A stretch of DNA of 64,000 nt from Pseudomonas sp. L5B5 (GTDB lineage Bacteria > Pseudomonadota > Gammaproteobacteria > Pseudomonadales > Pseudomonadaceae), in the NCBI RefSeq assembly GCF_020520285.1, contig NZ_CP084742.1, positions 3,596,001 through 3,660,000 of the forward strand, written 5' to 3'. A model generated the notes under the pieces. It had not been told where the DNA came from. It was given only the letters and a program-made list of their open reading frames with translations, and did no database searches. The position numbers and the translations under genes were made by a program. Every line of letters starts with the position of its first letter. The first letter of the stretch is position 1. Below, in pieces: positions 33,599 to 41,822 of this stretch.

Positions 33599-34870
33599 AT
33601 GAAAGACGCAACGATTGCGCTGCACCATGGATTCAAGTCTGACCCCACCACCAAGGCCGTGGCCGTGCCGATCTACCAGAACGTCGCCTTCGAGTTCGAC
33701 AATGCCCAGCATGGTGCCGACCTGTTCAACCTCGATGTGCCCGGCAATATCTACACCCGGATCATGAACCCCACCAACGATGTGCTGGAGCAGCGCATCG
33801 CCGCCCTGGAAGGCGGGGTCGCGGCACTGGCGGTATCGGCCGGTAGCGCCGCCATCCACTATGCGATCCAGACCCTGACCCAGGCCGGCGACAACATCGT
33901 CTCCACTCCACAGTTGTATGGCGGCACCTACACCCTGTTCGCCCACCTGCTGCCGAGCTTCGGCGTCGAGGTGCGTTTTGCCCGCGACGACTCGCCCGAG
34001 GCCATCGCCGAACTGATCGACGACAACACCAAGGCGGTGTACTGCGAGAGCATCGGCAACCCGGCAGGCAACATCGTCGATATCGAGGGGCTGGCCGAAG
34101 TCGCCCACGCCCGGGGCGTGCCGCTGATGGTGGATAACACCGTGGCCACGCCGATCCTGTGCAAGCCGATCCAGTTCGGCGCCGACATCGTCGTGCATTC
34201 GGTGACCAAGTATGTGGGCGGCCACGGCAACGCCCTGGGCGGAGTGATCGTCGACAGTGGCAACTTCCCCTGGACCGAACATCCGCAGAAGTTCGCCAGC
34301 CTCAACACCCCAGAGCCGGCCTACCACGGCGTGGTCTACACCGAGAAGTTCGGGCCCGCAGCCTTTGTCGCCCGGGCCCGTACCGTCCCCCTGCGCAACA
34401 CCGGCGCGGCCCTGGCACCGATGAATGCCTTCCTGCTGCTGCAAGGCCTGGAGACCCTGGCCCTGCGCATGGAGCGCCACACCGACAACGCGCTGAAGGT
34501 GGCGCAGTTCCTCAAGGCTCACCCACTGGTGGCCTGGGTCAGCTACGCCGGCCTGACAGACCACCCGCACCACGAACTGGCGCGCAAATACATGCAGGGC
34601 AAGCCGTCGGCCATCCTCTCCTTCGGCCTCAAGGGTGGCTACGAAGCCGGCGTGCGGTTCTATGACGCGCTGCAGATCTTCAAGCGCCTGGTGAACATCG
34701 GCGACGCCAAGTCCCTGGCCTGCCATCCAGCCTCCACCACCCACCGGCAGATGAACGAACAGGAACAGGCCAAGGCCGGGGTCAAGCCGGAAATGATCCG
34801 CCTCTCGGTGGGTATCGAAGCCATCGAGGACCTGCTCGAGGACCTGGACCAGGCCCTGCAGCAAGCCTGA
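33599..34870 (+). CDS. metY: O-acetylhomoserine/O-succinylhomoserine sulfhydrylase MetY (PLP enzyme)
   Basis: The 423-residue Cys/Met-metabolism PLP enzyme should make homocysteine directly from O-acylhomoserine and sulfide. It shows FEFDNAQHGADLFNL near the N-terminus, the cofactor-contact loop SAGSAAIHYA, MVDNTVATP and the PLP lysine in HSVTKYVGGHG (Lys204). The C-terminus SVGIEAIEDLLEDLDQAL is typical. The length (about 425) fits O-acetylhomoserine aminocarboxypropyltransferases rather than MetB/MetZ (about 400). The gene order matches PA5025. The 255-bp gap to rlmJ holds no gene. Confidence 0.93.
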   Translation: MKDATIALHHGFKSDPTTKAVAVPIYQNVAFEFDNAQHGADLFNLDVPGNIYTRIMNPTNDVLEQRIAALEGGVAALAVSAGSAAIHYAIQTLTQAGDNIVSTPQLYGGTYTLFAHLLPSFGVEVRFARDDSPEAIAELIDDNTKAVYCESIGNPAGNIVDIEGLAEVAHARGVPLMVDNTVATPILCKPIQFGADIVVHSVTKYVGGHGNALGGVIVDSGNFPWTEHPQKFASLNTPEPAYHGVVYTEKFGPAAFVARARTVPLRNTGAALAPMNAFLLLQGLETLALRMERHTDNALKVAQFLKAHPLVAWVSYAGLTDHPHHELARKYMQGKPSAILSFGLKGGYEAGVRFYDALQIFKRLVNIGDAKSLACHPASTTHRQMNEQEQAKAGVKPEMIRLSVGIEAIEDLLEDLDQALQQA

Positions 34871-34879
34871 TTCCCGACT

Positions 34880-34902
34880 GGCCCGCCTGCCCGGGGCGGG
34901 CC
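34880..34902 (+). terminator. Hairpin terminator after metY
   Basis: GGCCCGCC and GGCGGGCC pair over 8 bp with a 7-nt loop, 10 nt after the metY stop. Only a short TT follows, so termination strength is uncertain. Confidence 0.55.
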
Positions 34903-35001
34903 CTTGTCGCTGCTGGCCCCGGCCACTAAGCTGCACCTCGCTACATCCTCCCAGGATCCCCCTCCCCCCCAAGGATCGCTCCCCTATCAAAGGACCCTGA
35001 C

Positions 35002-35496
35002 ATGCTCGTGCGCTACGCAAAAATCACCATGACCCTCGCGGTCGCCGCCTTCGCCCTGCTGGTGGCCTACAACAACATCAGCGACTACGGTTCCAACTTC
35101 GCCTTCGTCCAGCACGTGCTGAGCATGGACAGCGTATTCCCCGGCAACAGCGCCACCGGCCGGGCCCTCACCCAACCGCTGCTGTGGAATGCCGGCTACT
35201 GGCTGATCATCGCCGGCGAGGCCGCGACCGGCATCCTGCTGCTGCTCGGCGCGGCTCGCCTGTGGCGCTCCCGATACAGCACCGCCAGCGACTTCAATCG
35301 CGCCAAGCACTGGGCCATCGCCGGCTTCTGCCTGGGCTTCTGCGTCTGGTTCTTCGGCTTCATGGTGGTAGGCGGCGAGTGGTTCATGATGTGGCAGTCC
35401 GCCACCTGGAACGGCCAGGAAGCGGCGTTCAAGTTCTACATGGCGATCCTCGGCGTGCTGATCTTCCTCAACCAGCCCGACGCTGAACTGCACTGA
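35002..35496 (+). CDS. DUF2165 family small integral membrane protein
   Basis: The 164-residue protein has four predicted membrane spans (about residues 8-28, 70-92, 107-130 and 143-158) and the DUF2165 look: NNISDYGSNFAFVQHVLSMDSVFP between spans 1 and 2, and VGGEWFMMWQS before the last span. A clear AAGGA ribosome site supports ATG 35002. No function is known for the family. The gene stands alone between metY and putP, and nothing around it hints at a partner. Confidence 0.85.
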   Translation: MLVRYAKITMTLAVAAFALLVAYNNISDYGSNFAFVQHVLSMDSVFPGNSATGRALTQPLLWNAGYWLIIAGEAATGILLLLGAARLWRSRYSTASDFNRAKHWAIAGFCLGFCVWFFGFMVVGGEWFMMWQSATWNGQEAAFKFYMAILGVLIFLNQPDAELH

Positions 35497-35522
35497 GCCG
35501 CGCCCGCCACGGCTCGATACCA

Positions 35523-35652
35523 GCTGTAGCCGCTGTCGAGCCTTGGCGAGGCTGCGCAAAGGGCCGCAGGGCCTTGCCTGGCGATCTCCAGACGCACTCC
35601 TGCTCCCCCAAGAGCGCCACGTTCGCTCGCCGCCTGCGCCAGCGGCTACAGC
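35523..35652. repeat. Inverted pair of REP-type ends
   Basis: GCTGTAGCCGCTG at 35523-35535 and its exact reverse complement CAGCGGCTACAGC at 35640-35652 bound a 130-bp block containing GAGCCTTGGCGAGGCTGCG. This is the structure of a paired (BIME-like) Pseudomonas REP element. It lies between the convergent DUF2165 gene and putP. Confidence 0.65.
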
Positions 35653-35657
35653 AGGCC

Positions 35658-35694
35658 AAAAAAACGGCCCGCTGCGCTAACGCAGCGGGCCGTT
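35658..35694 (-). terminator. Intrinsic terminator of putP
   Basis: AACGGCCCGCTGCG and its complement form a perfect 14-bp stem with a CTAA loop. On the minus strand it is followed by an unbroken run of seven T (35658-35664). This is the strongest rho-independent terminator in the window, 39 nt after the putP stop. Confidence 0.9.
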
Positions 35695-35732
35695 CTTCAA
35701 CGCCCTGGGGAATCAGGGCCAGACCTTCGCAC

Positions 35733-37217
35733 TCACTGATTGAGCTTGAAGTCCTTCTCGGCTGCCTCAAAGCGCTGGACCATGCCGGCGCTCGGTGCAC
35801 CCAACTTGCTCACCAGAACGATTGCCAGGCTGGCGAAGAGGAAGCCCGGGATGATTTCGTACAGACCCAGCAGGGCAAAGTGCTTCCACAGGATCACGGT
35901 CAGGGCACCAACCACGATACCGGCCAGCGCACCGTCACGGGTCATGCCTTTCCACAACACCGAGATCAGCACCACAGGGCCGAAGGCGGCGCCGAAACCG
36001 GCCCAGGCGTAGCTCACCAGGCCCAGTACGCGGTTTTCCGGATTGGCAGCCATCGCGATGGCAACCAGGGCCACCACCAGCACCATGGCCCGGCCGACCC
36101 ATACCAGCTCCCGCTGGGAAGCGTGCTTGCGCAGGAAGGCCTTGTAGAAGTCTTCGGTCAGGGCGCTGGAGCACACCAGCAACTGGCAGCTGAGGGTACT
36201 CATGACCGCCGCCAGGATGGCCGACAGCAGCACACCGGCCACCCACGGGTTGAACAGCAGCTTGGCCAGCTCGATGAACACCCGCTCGGGGTTCTCGGTC
36301 ACGGGGCCGGCCACTTCAGGGTGCGCCGAGAAGTAGGCGATCCCGAAGAAGCCCACGGCCACGGTGCCGCCCAGGCACAGGATCATCCAGGTCATGGAGA
36401 TGCGGCGGGCCTTGGCGATCGACTTGACCGAATCGGCGGCCATGAAGCGCGCCAGGATATGCGGCTGGCCGAAGTAGCCCAGGCCCCAGCCCATCAGCGA
36501 GATAACGCCGATGAAGGTGGTGTTCTTGAGCATGTCGAAGCTGGTCGGGTCCTTGGCCTCGATGGCCAGGAAGGTGGTGTCCACGCCTCCGGTGGCCAGC
36601 AGCACGATGATTGGCGTGAGGATCAGGGCGAAGATCATCAGCGTGGCTTGCACGGTGTCGGTCCAGCTCACCGCCAGGAAGCCACCGACGAAGGTGTAGG
36701 CAATGGTCGCTGCCGCGCCGGCCCACAGGGCGGTCTCGTAGGACATGCCGAAGGTGCTTTCGAACAGGCGGGCACCGGCGACGATGCCGGAGGCGCAGTA
36801 GATGGTGAAGAACACCAAGATCACGACCGCGGAGATGATCCGCAGCAGGCCGCTCTTGTCTTCGAAACGGCTGGAGAAGTAGTCCGGCAGGGTCAGCGCG
36901 TCACCGTTGTGCTCGGTCTGGACCCGCAGGCGACCGGCCACGAACAGCCAGTTCAGGTAGGCACCGGCGATCAGGCCGATGGCGATCCAGCTCTCGGACA
37001 GGCCGGACATGTAGATGGCGCCCGGCAGGCCCATCAGCAACCAGCCACTCATGTCGGAAGCACCGGCGGAAAGCGCGGTCACCACGCTGCCCAGGCTGCG
37101 GCCGCCAAGAATATAGTCGGAAAGGTTGTTGGTGGCGCGATAGGCCATGAAGCCGATCAGCACCATTGCCGCGATGTAGATCACGAACGTGATCAGGGTT
37201 GGATTGCTTGCACTCAT
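35733..37217 (-). CDS. putP: PutP sodium/proline symporter
   Basis: PutP imports proline with sodium ions across the inner membrane. The 494-residue SSS-family protein has about 13 spans. It shows GGRSLGSVVTALSAGASDMSGWLLMGLPGAIY near residues 37-70, LNWLFVAGRLRVQTE and the C-terminal GGTVAVGF/AILAAVMSTLSCQLLVCSSAL region, all diagnostic of PutP. It is divergent from putA across 461 bp with six PutA-type sites and ends in a strong terminator. Confidence 0.96.
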   Translation of the reverse strand: MSASNPTLITFVIYIAAMVLIGFMAYRATNNLSDYILGGRSLGSVVTALSAGASDMSGWLLMGLPGAIYMSGLSESWIAIGLIAGAYLNWLFVAGRLRVQTEHNGDALTLPDYFSSRFEDKSGLLRIISAVVILVFFTIYCASGIVAGARLFESTFGMSYETALWAGAAATIAYTFVGGFLAVSWTDTVQATLMIFALILTPIIVLLATGGVDTTFLAIEAKDPTSFDMLKNTTFIGVISLMGWGLGYFGQPHILARFMAADSVKSIAKARRISMTWMILCLGGTVAVGFFGIAYFSAHPEVAGPVTENPERVFIELAKLLFNPWVAGVLLSAILAAVMSTLSCQLLVCSSALTEDFYKAFLRKHASQRELVWVGRAMVLVVALVAIAMAANPENRVLGLVSYAWAGFGAAFGPVVLISVLWKGMTRDGALAGIVVGALTVILWKHFALLGLYEIIPGFLFASLAIVLVSKLGAPSAGMVQRFEAAEKDFKLNQ

Positions 37218-37678
37218 GAGTAACGCCCTGGCTTTGTTTTTATGGTGCGGCGGTCACTGCCCCACGCCGCCAAACGATAACGCTTGGAAGACGGTCGGGC
37301 GAGCCGCGCATTTATGACTGATGTTTCCCCAGGAAAGCCATCAGCCGATGCCCCAGTCGCAAAGACGGTTGCACCTTGGGCGCGAATCCTATGCAACAAA
37401 ATGAACAAGGTGCAACCAGTTTGACGCGAATCAGTTGCACCTTGTCGATAAATCAGAGTTTGTTGACGTTTTTGCTCCTTTTTGGAGCAAGAAAAACCTT
37501 TTTCAGAAGCGAATGCACCAGATCAATCCCCTTCTTTGTGTGGCGGAATTTTATTCCTGACAAGCTGCAGTTTTTTCCAGGTAAAAATGGGTTGCACCCG
37601 GTTGCACCTATTTCAGCTCGCGGATAATCTTGCCGCCAGCTGATGCCACACCCGCGTGGCAAACATGAGGATAAAAAT
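37218..37678. promoter_or_regulatory. putP-putA control region with six GTTGCA sites
   Basis: The motif GTTGCA, the core bound by the ribbon-helix-helix domain of PutA in E. coli, occurs at 37368-37373 (+), 37392-37397 (-), 37411-37416 (-), 37434-37439 (+), 37591-37596 (+) and 37601-37606 (+). The last two are in tandem 10 bp apart, on one face of the helix. Several are extended to GGTTGCACC or AGGTGCAACC. Between the clusters lies a 7-bp hairpin TTGCTCC-TTTTT-GGAGCAA (37472-37490). Without proline, PutA should bind here and repress both genes. A short open frame at 37376-37627 looks non-coding. Confidence 0.8.
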
Positions 37679-40600
37679 ATGGCTACCACCACCCTAGGGG
37701 TCAAACTCGACGACCCTACCCGCGAACGTCTCAAGGCGGCCGCGGCCTCGATTGATCGGACCCCGCACTGGCTGATCAAGCAGGCAATTTTCAATTACCT
37801 GGAAAAACTCGAGGGTGGTGCAACCCTGACCGAGCTGAGCAACGCCATTGCCAGAGACGGCGATGACGCCGGTGACGTGATCACCGACCATGCTCACCAA
37901 TGCTTCCTCGAATTTGCCGAGAGCATCCTGCCGCAATCGGTACTGCGTGCCTCCATCACCGCCGCCTACCGTCGCCCGGAACCGGAAGTGGTGCCGATGC
38001 TGCTGGAGCAGGCCCGCCTGCCCGCCGGCACCGCCGAAGCCGCCAACAAGCTGGCCGCCTCCATCGCCGAGAAACTGCGCAACCAGAAGAGCGCCGGTGG
38101 CCGCGCCGGTATCGTCCAGGGCCTGCTGCAGGAGTTCTCCCTGTCGTCCCAGGAAGGCGTGGCCCTGATGTGCCTGGCCGAAGCGCTGCTGCGCATCCCG
38201 GACAAGGGCACCCGCGACGCGCTGATCCGCGACAAGATCAGCACCGGCAACTGGCAGCCGCACCTGGGCAACAGCCCGTCGCTGTTCGTCAACGCCGCCA
38301 CCTGGGGCCTGCTGCTCACCGGCAAGCTGGTGTCGACCCACAACGAGGCCGGCCTGACCTCCTCCCTGAGCCGCATCATCGGCAAGAGCGGCGAGCCGAT
38401 GATCCGCAAGGGCGTGGACATGGCCATGCGCCTGATGGGCGAGCAGTTCGTCACCGGCGAGACCATCGCCGAAGCCCTGGCCAATGCGAGCAAGTTCGAA
38501 GCCAAGGGCTTCCGCTACTCCTACGACATGCTCGGCGAAGCGGCACTGACCGAGCACGACGCGCAGAAATACCTCGCGTCCTACGAGCAGGCCATCCACT
38601 CCATCGGCAAGGCCTCCCACGGCCGTGGCATCTATGAAGGCCCGGGCATCTCGATCAAGCTGTCGGCCCTGCACCCGCGCTACAGCCGCGCCCAGTACGA
38701 GCGCGTGATGGAAGAGCTGTACCCGCGCCTGCTGTCCCTGACCCTGCTGGCCAAGCAGTACGATATCGGCCTGAACATCGACGCCGAGGAGGCCGACCGC
38801 CTGGAGCTGTCGCTGGACCTGCTCGAGCGCCTGTGCTTCGAACCGCAGCTGACCGGCTGGAACGGTATCGGCTTCGTGATCCAGGCCTACCAGAAGCGCT
38901 GCCCGTACGTGATCGACTACGTCATCGACCTGGCTCGCCGCAGCCGCCATCGCCTGATGATCCGCCTGGTGAAGGGCGCGTACTGGGACAGCGAGATCAA
39001 GCGCGCCCAGGTCGAGGGCCTGGAAGGCTATCCGGTCTACACCCGCAAGGTGTACACCGACGTTTCCTACATCGCCTGCGCGCGCAAGCTGCTGTCGGTG
39101 CCGGAAGTCATCTACCCGCAGTTCGCCACCCACAACGCCCACACTCTGTCGGCCATCTACCATATCGCCGGTCAGAACTATTACCCCGGCCAGTACGAGT
39201 TCCAGTGCCTGCACGGCATGGGCGAGCCGCTGTACGAACAAGTGGTGGGCAAGGTCGCCGATGGCAAGCTGAACCGCCCATGCCGCGTGTACGCGCCGGT
39301 TGGCACCCACGAAACCCTGCTGGCCTACCTGGTCCGCCGGTTGCTGGAAAACGGCGCCAACACGTCCTTCGTCAACCGCATCGCCGACCAGTCGATCTCG
39401 ATCCAGGAACTGGTGGCCGACCCGGTGAGCCAGATCGAGCAGATGGCCACCCTGGAAGGCGGCCTCGGCTTGCCGCACCCTCGCATCGCGCTGCCGCGTG
39501 ACCTGTACGGCGCCGACCGCGCCAACTCGGCCGGCATCGACATGGCCAACGAACATCGCCTGGCCTCGCTGTCCTGCGCGCTGCTGGCCACTGCCCATAA
39601 CAACTGGAAGGCCGCCCCGCTGCTCGGCTGCCCGTCCAGCGACGAAACCCCGGCACCAGTGCTCAACCCATCCGACCACCGCGATGTGGTCGGTCATGTC
39701 CAGGAAGCCACCGTCGTTGACGTCGACAACGCCATCCAGTGCGCTCTGAACGCCGCGCCGATCTGGCAGGCCACCCCGCCCGCCGAGCGCGCCGCGATCC
39801 TGGAACGCGCAGCCGACCTGATGGAAGGCGAGATCCAACCGCTGATGGGCCTGCTGGTCCGCGAAGCTGGCAAGACGTTCGCCAATGCCATCGCCGAAGT
39901 GCGCGAGGCCGTGGACTTCCTGCGCTACTACGCGGTGCAGGCCCGCAATGACTTCACCAACGACGCCCACCGCCCACTGGGCCCGGTGGTGTGCATCAGC
40001 CCGTGGAACTTCCCGCTGGCGATCTTCAGTGGCCAGGTTGCCGCAGCCCTGGCTGCCGGCAACCCGGTGCTGGCCAAGCCGGCCGAGCAGACTCCGCTGG
40101 TGGCCGCCCAGGCCGTGCGCCTGATGCTCGAAGCCGGTATCCCCGAAGGCGTGCTGCAACTGCTGCCAGGCCGCGGTGAAACCGTCGGCGCCGGCCTGGT
40201 CGGTGACGAGCGGGTCAAGGGCGTGATGTTCACCGGTTCCACCGAAGTGGCGCGCTTGCTGCAACGCAACATCGCCGGCCGCCTGGACAACCAGGGCCGG
40301 CCAATCCCGCTGATCGCCGAGACCGGTGGCCAGAACGCGATGATCGTCGACTCCTCGGCCCTGACCGAGCAGGTGGTGATCGACGTCGTCTCCTCGGCCT
40401 TCGATAGCGCCGGCCAGCGTTGCTCGGCCCTGCGCGTGCTGTGCCTGCAGGAAGACTCCGCCGACCGCGTGATCGAGATGCTCAAGGGCGCCATGGCCGA
40501 AAACCGCCTGGGCAACCCCGAGCGCCTGGCCGTGGACATTGGCCCGGTGATCGACGCCGAAGCCAAGGCCGGCATCGAGAAGCACATCCAGGGCATGCGC

Positions 40601-41632
40601 GACAAAGGTCGCAGCGTCTACCAGGTGGCCATCGCCGAAGGCGAGGAAATCAAGCGTGGCACCTTCGTCATGCCGACCCTGATCGAACTGGAAAGCTTCG
40701 ATGAACTGCAGCGCGAGATCTTTGGCCCGGTCCTGCACGTGGTGCGCTACAAGCGCAAGGACATCGACCAGCTGATCGCCCAGATCAACGCCTCCGGCTA
40801 CGGCCTGACCCTGGGCGTGCACACCCGGATCGACGAGACCATCGCCAAGGTGGTGGACAACGTCAACGCCGGCAACATGTACGTGAACCGCAACATCGTC
40901 GGCGCCGTGGTCGGCGTGCAGCCATTCGGTGGCGAAGGCCTGTCGGGCACCGGCCCGAAAGCCGGTGGCCCGCTGTACCTGTACCGCCTGCTGTCGACCC
41001 GGCCGGTGGATGCCATCGAACAGTCCTTCGGCCGTGCCGACGCCATCAGCGCCCCGGACCTGCGCCTGCGCGAAACGCTGCTCAAGCCCCTGGGCGCCCT
41101 GCAAGCCTGGGCCGACAGCGCCAAGCTGGCGGAGCTCTCGGCCCTGTGCAAACAGTTCGCCGGGCAGTCGCAGAGCGGCATCACCCGACAACTGGCTGGC
41201 CCGACCGGCGAGCGCAACAGCTACGCCATCCTGCCGCGCGAGCACGTCCTGTGCCTGGCGGACATCGAAGCCGACCTGTTGACGCAGCTGGCAGCGGTAC
41301 TGGCCGTCGGCGGTTCGGCGGTATGGCCGGAAAATGCCGTGTCCAAGGCACTGTTCAGCCGCCTGCCCAAGGAAGTCCAGGCTCGTATCAAGCGGGTGGC
41401 CGACTGGACCAAGGATGAAGCGGTATTCGACGCGGTCCTGCACCACGGCGACTCCGACCAGCTGCGCAGCGTCTGCCAGCAGATCGCCCAGCGTGCCGGC
41501 GCGATCATCGGCGTCCAGGGCCTGTCCCAGGGCGAAACGACGATCGCCCTGGAGCGCCTGGTGATCGAACGCGCCTTGAGCGTCAACACCGCGGCGGCCG
41601 GCGGCAACGCCAGCCTGATGACCATCGGTTAA
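37679..41632 (+). CDS. putA: Trifunctional PutA: DNA-binding repressor, proline dehydrogenase and P5C dehydrogenase
   Basis: PutA oxidises proline to glutamate in two steps and represses its own locus. The 1317-residue protein has an N-terminal ribbon-helix-helix domain (residues 1-46, TTLGVKLDDPTRERLKAAA) and a FAD-dependent proline dehydrogenase barrel with GIYEGPGISIKLSALHPRYSRAQ. It also has the P5C dehydrogenase domain with ISPWNFPLAIF and the catalytic Cys915 in GQRCSALRV, and the C-terminal domain typical of trifunctional PutA. ATG 37679 has the GAGG ribosome site and begins the RHH domain exactly. When proline is present, PutA moves to the membrane (family knowledge). Confidence 0.97.
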   Translation: MATTTLGVKLDDPTRERLKAAAASIDRTPHWLIKQAIFNYLEKLEGGATLTELSNAIARDGDDAGDVITDHAHQCFLEFAESILPQSVLRASITAAYRRPEPEVVPMLLEQARLPAGTAEAANKLAASIAEKLRNQKSAGGRAGIVQGLLQEFSLSSQEGVALMCLAEALLRIPDKGTRDALIRDKISTGNWQPHLGNSPSLFVNAATWGLLLTGKLVSTHNEAGLTSSLSRIIGKSGEPMIRKGVDMAMRLMGEQFVTGETIAEALANASKFEAKGFRYSYDMLGEAALTEHDAQKYLASYEQAIHSIGKASHGRGIYEGPGISIKLSALHPRYSRAQYERVMEELYPRLLSLTLLAKQYDIGLNIDAEEADRLELSLDLLERLCFEPQLTGWNGIGFVIQAYQKRCPYVIDYVIDLARRSRHRLMIRLVKGAYWDSEIKRAQVEGLEGYPVYTRKVYTDVSYIACARKLLSVPEVIYPQFATHNAHTLSAIYHIAGQNYYPGQYEFQCLHGMGEPLYEQVVGKVADGKLNRPCRVYAPVGTHETLLAYLVRRLLENGANTSFVNRIADQSISIQELVADPVSQIEQMATLEGGLGLPHPRIALPRDLYGADRANSAGIDMANEHRLASLSCALLATAHNNWKAAPLLGCPSSDETPAPVLNPSDHRDVVGHVQEATVVDVDNAIQCALNAAPIWQATPPAERAAILERAADLMEGEIQPLMGLLVREAGKTFANAIAEVREAVDFLRYYAVQARNDFTNDAHRPLGPVVCISPWNFPLAIFSGQVAAALAAGNPVLAKPAEQTPLVAAQAVRLMLEAGIPEGVLQLLPGRGETVGAGLVGDERVKGVMFTGSTEVARLLQRNIAGRLDNQGRPIPLIAETGGQNAMIVDSSALTEQVVIDVVSSAFDSAGQRCSALRVLCLQEDSADRVIEMLKGAMAENRLGNPERLAVDIGPVIDAEAKAGIEKHIQGMRDKGRSVYQVAIAEGEEIKRGTFVMPTLIELESFDELQREIFGPVLHVVRYKRKDIDQLIAQINASGYGLTLGVHTRIDETIAKVVDNVNAGNMYVNRNIVGAVVGVQPFGGEGLSGTGPKAGGPLYLYRLLSTRPVDAIEQSFGRADAISAPDLRLRETLLKPLGALQAWADSAKLAELSALCKQFAGQSQSGITRQLAGPTGERNSYAILPREHVLCLADIEADLLTQLAAVLAVGGSAVWPENAVSKALFSRLPKEVQARIKRVADWTKDEAVFDAVLHHGDSDQLRSVCQQIAQRAGAIIGVQGLSQGETTIALERLVIERALSVNTAAAGGNASLMTIG

Positions 41633-41640
41633 GAGCAGCC

Positions 41641-41668
41641 TCAAGCGGCAAGCTACAAGCGGCAAGCA
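41641..41668. repeat. Short tandem CAAGCGGCAAGC repeat after putA
   Basis: CAAGCGGCAAGC occurs twice, 14 bp apart (41642-41653 and 41656-41667). Related AAGC-rich words recur at 41701-41735 and at 13545-13570. Such AAGC/GCTT-rich extragenic strings are common in this Pseudomonas group. Confidence 0.45.
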
Positions 41669-41696
41669 GGGGCAACAGCCTTTGCTTGCCGTTTTT
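41660..41696 (+). terminator. Intrinsic terminator of putA
   Basis: CGGCAAGCA (41660-41668) pairs with TGCTTGCCG (41683-41691) and is followed by five T. It lies 28 nt after the putA stop. It partly consists of the short repeat described above. Confidence 0.72.
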
Positions 41697-41822
41697 GCTT
41701 CTGGCTCTGGCTTGCTGCTTGAGCTTGCATTTCTCCTGCTTCATCACGCCCATCAATCTTGCTATCCAGCCTTCATTCACGCATCTAGACTCGGCCCACC
41801 CCAAATCAACAGGTAAGCCGCC

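Noticed and set aside
37376..37627. 83-codon open frame in the put control region
   Set aside because: It overlaps five of the six GTTGCA sites, has no ribosome site, and its composition is unlike the coding sequence around it.
37694..41665. Uninterrupted 1323-codon open frame antisense to putA
   Set aside because: It mirrors putA exactly in a high-GC gene, has no ribosome site and gives an odd His/Gln/Gly-rich product. The sense strand carries all PutA motifs.
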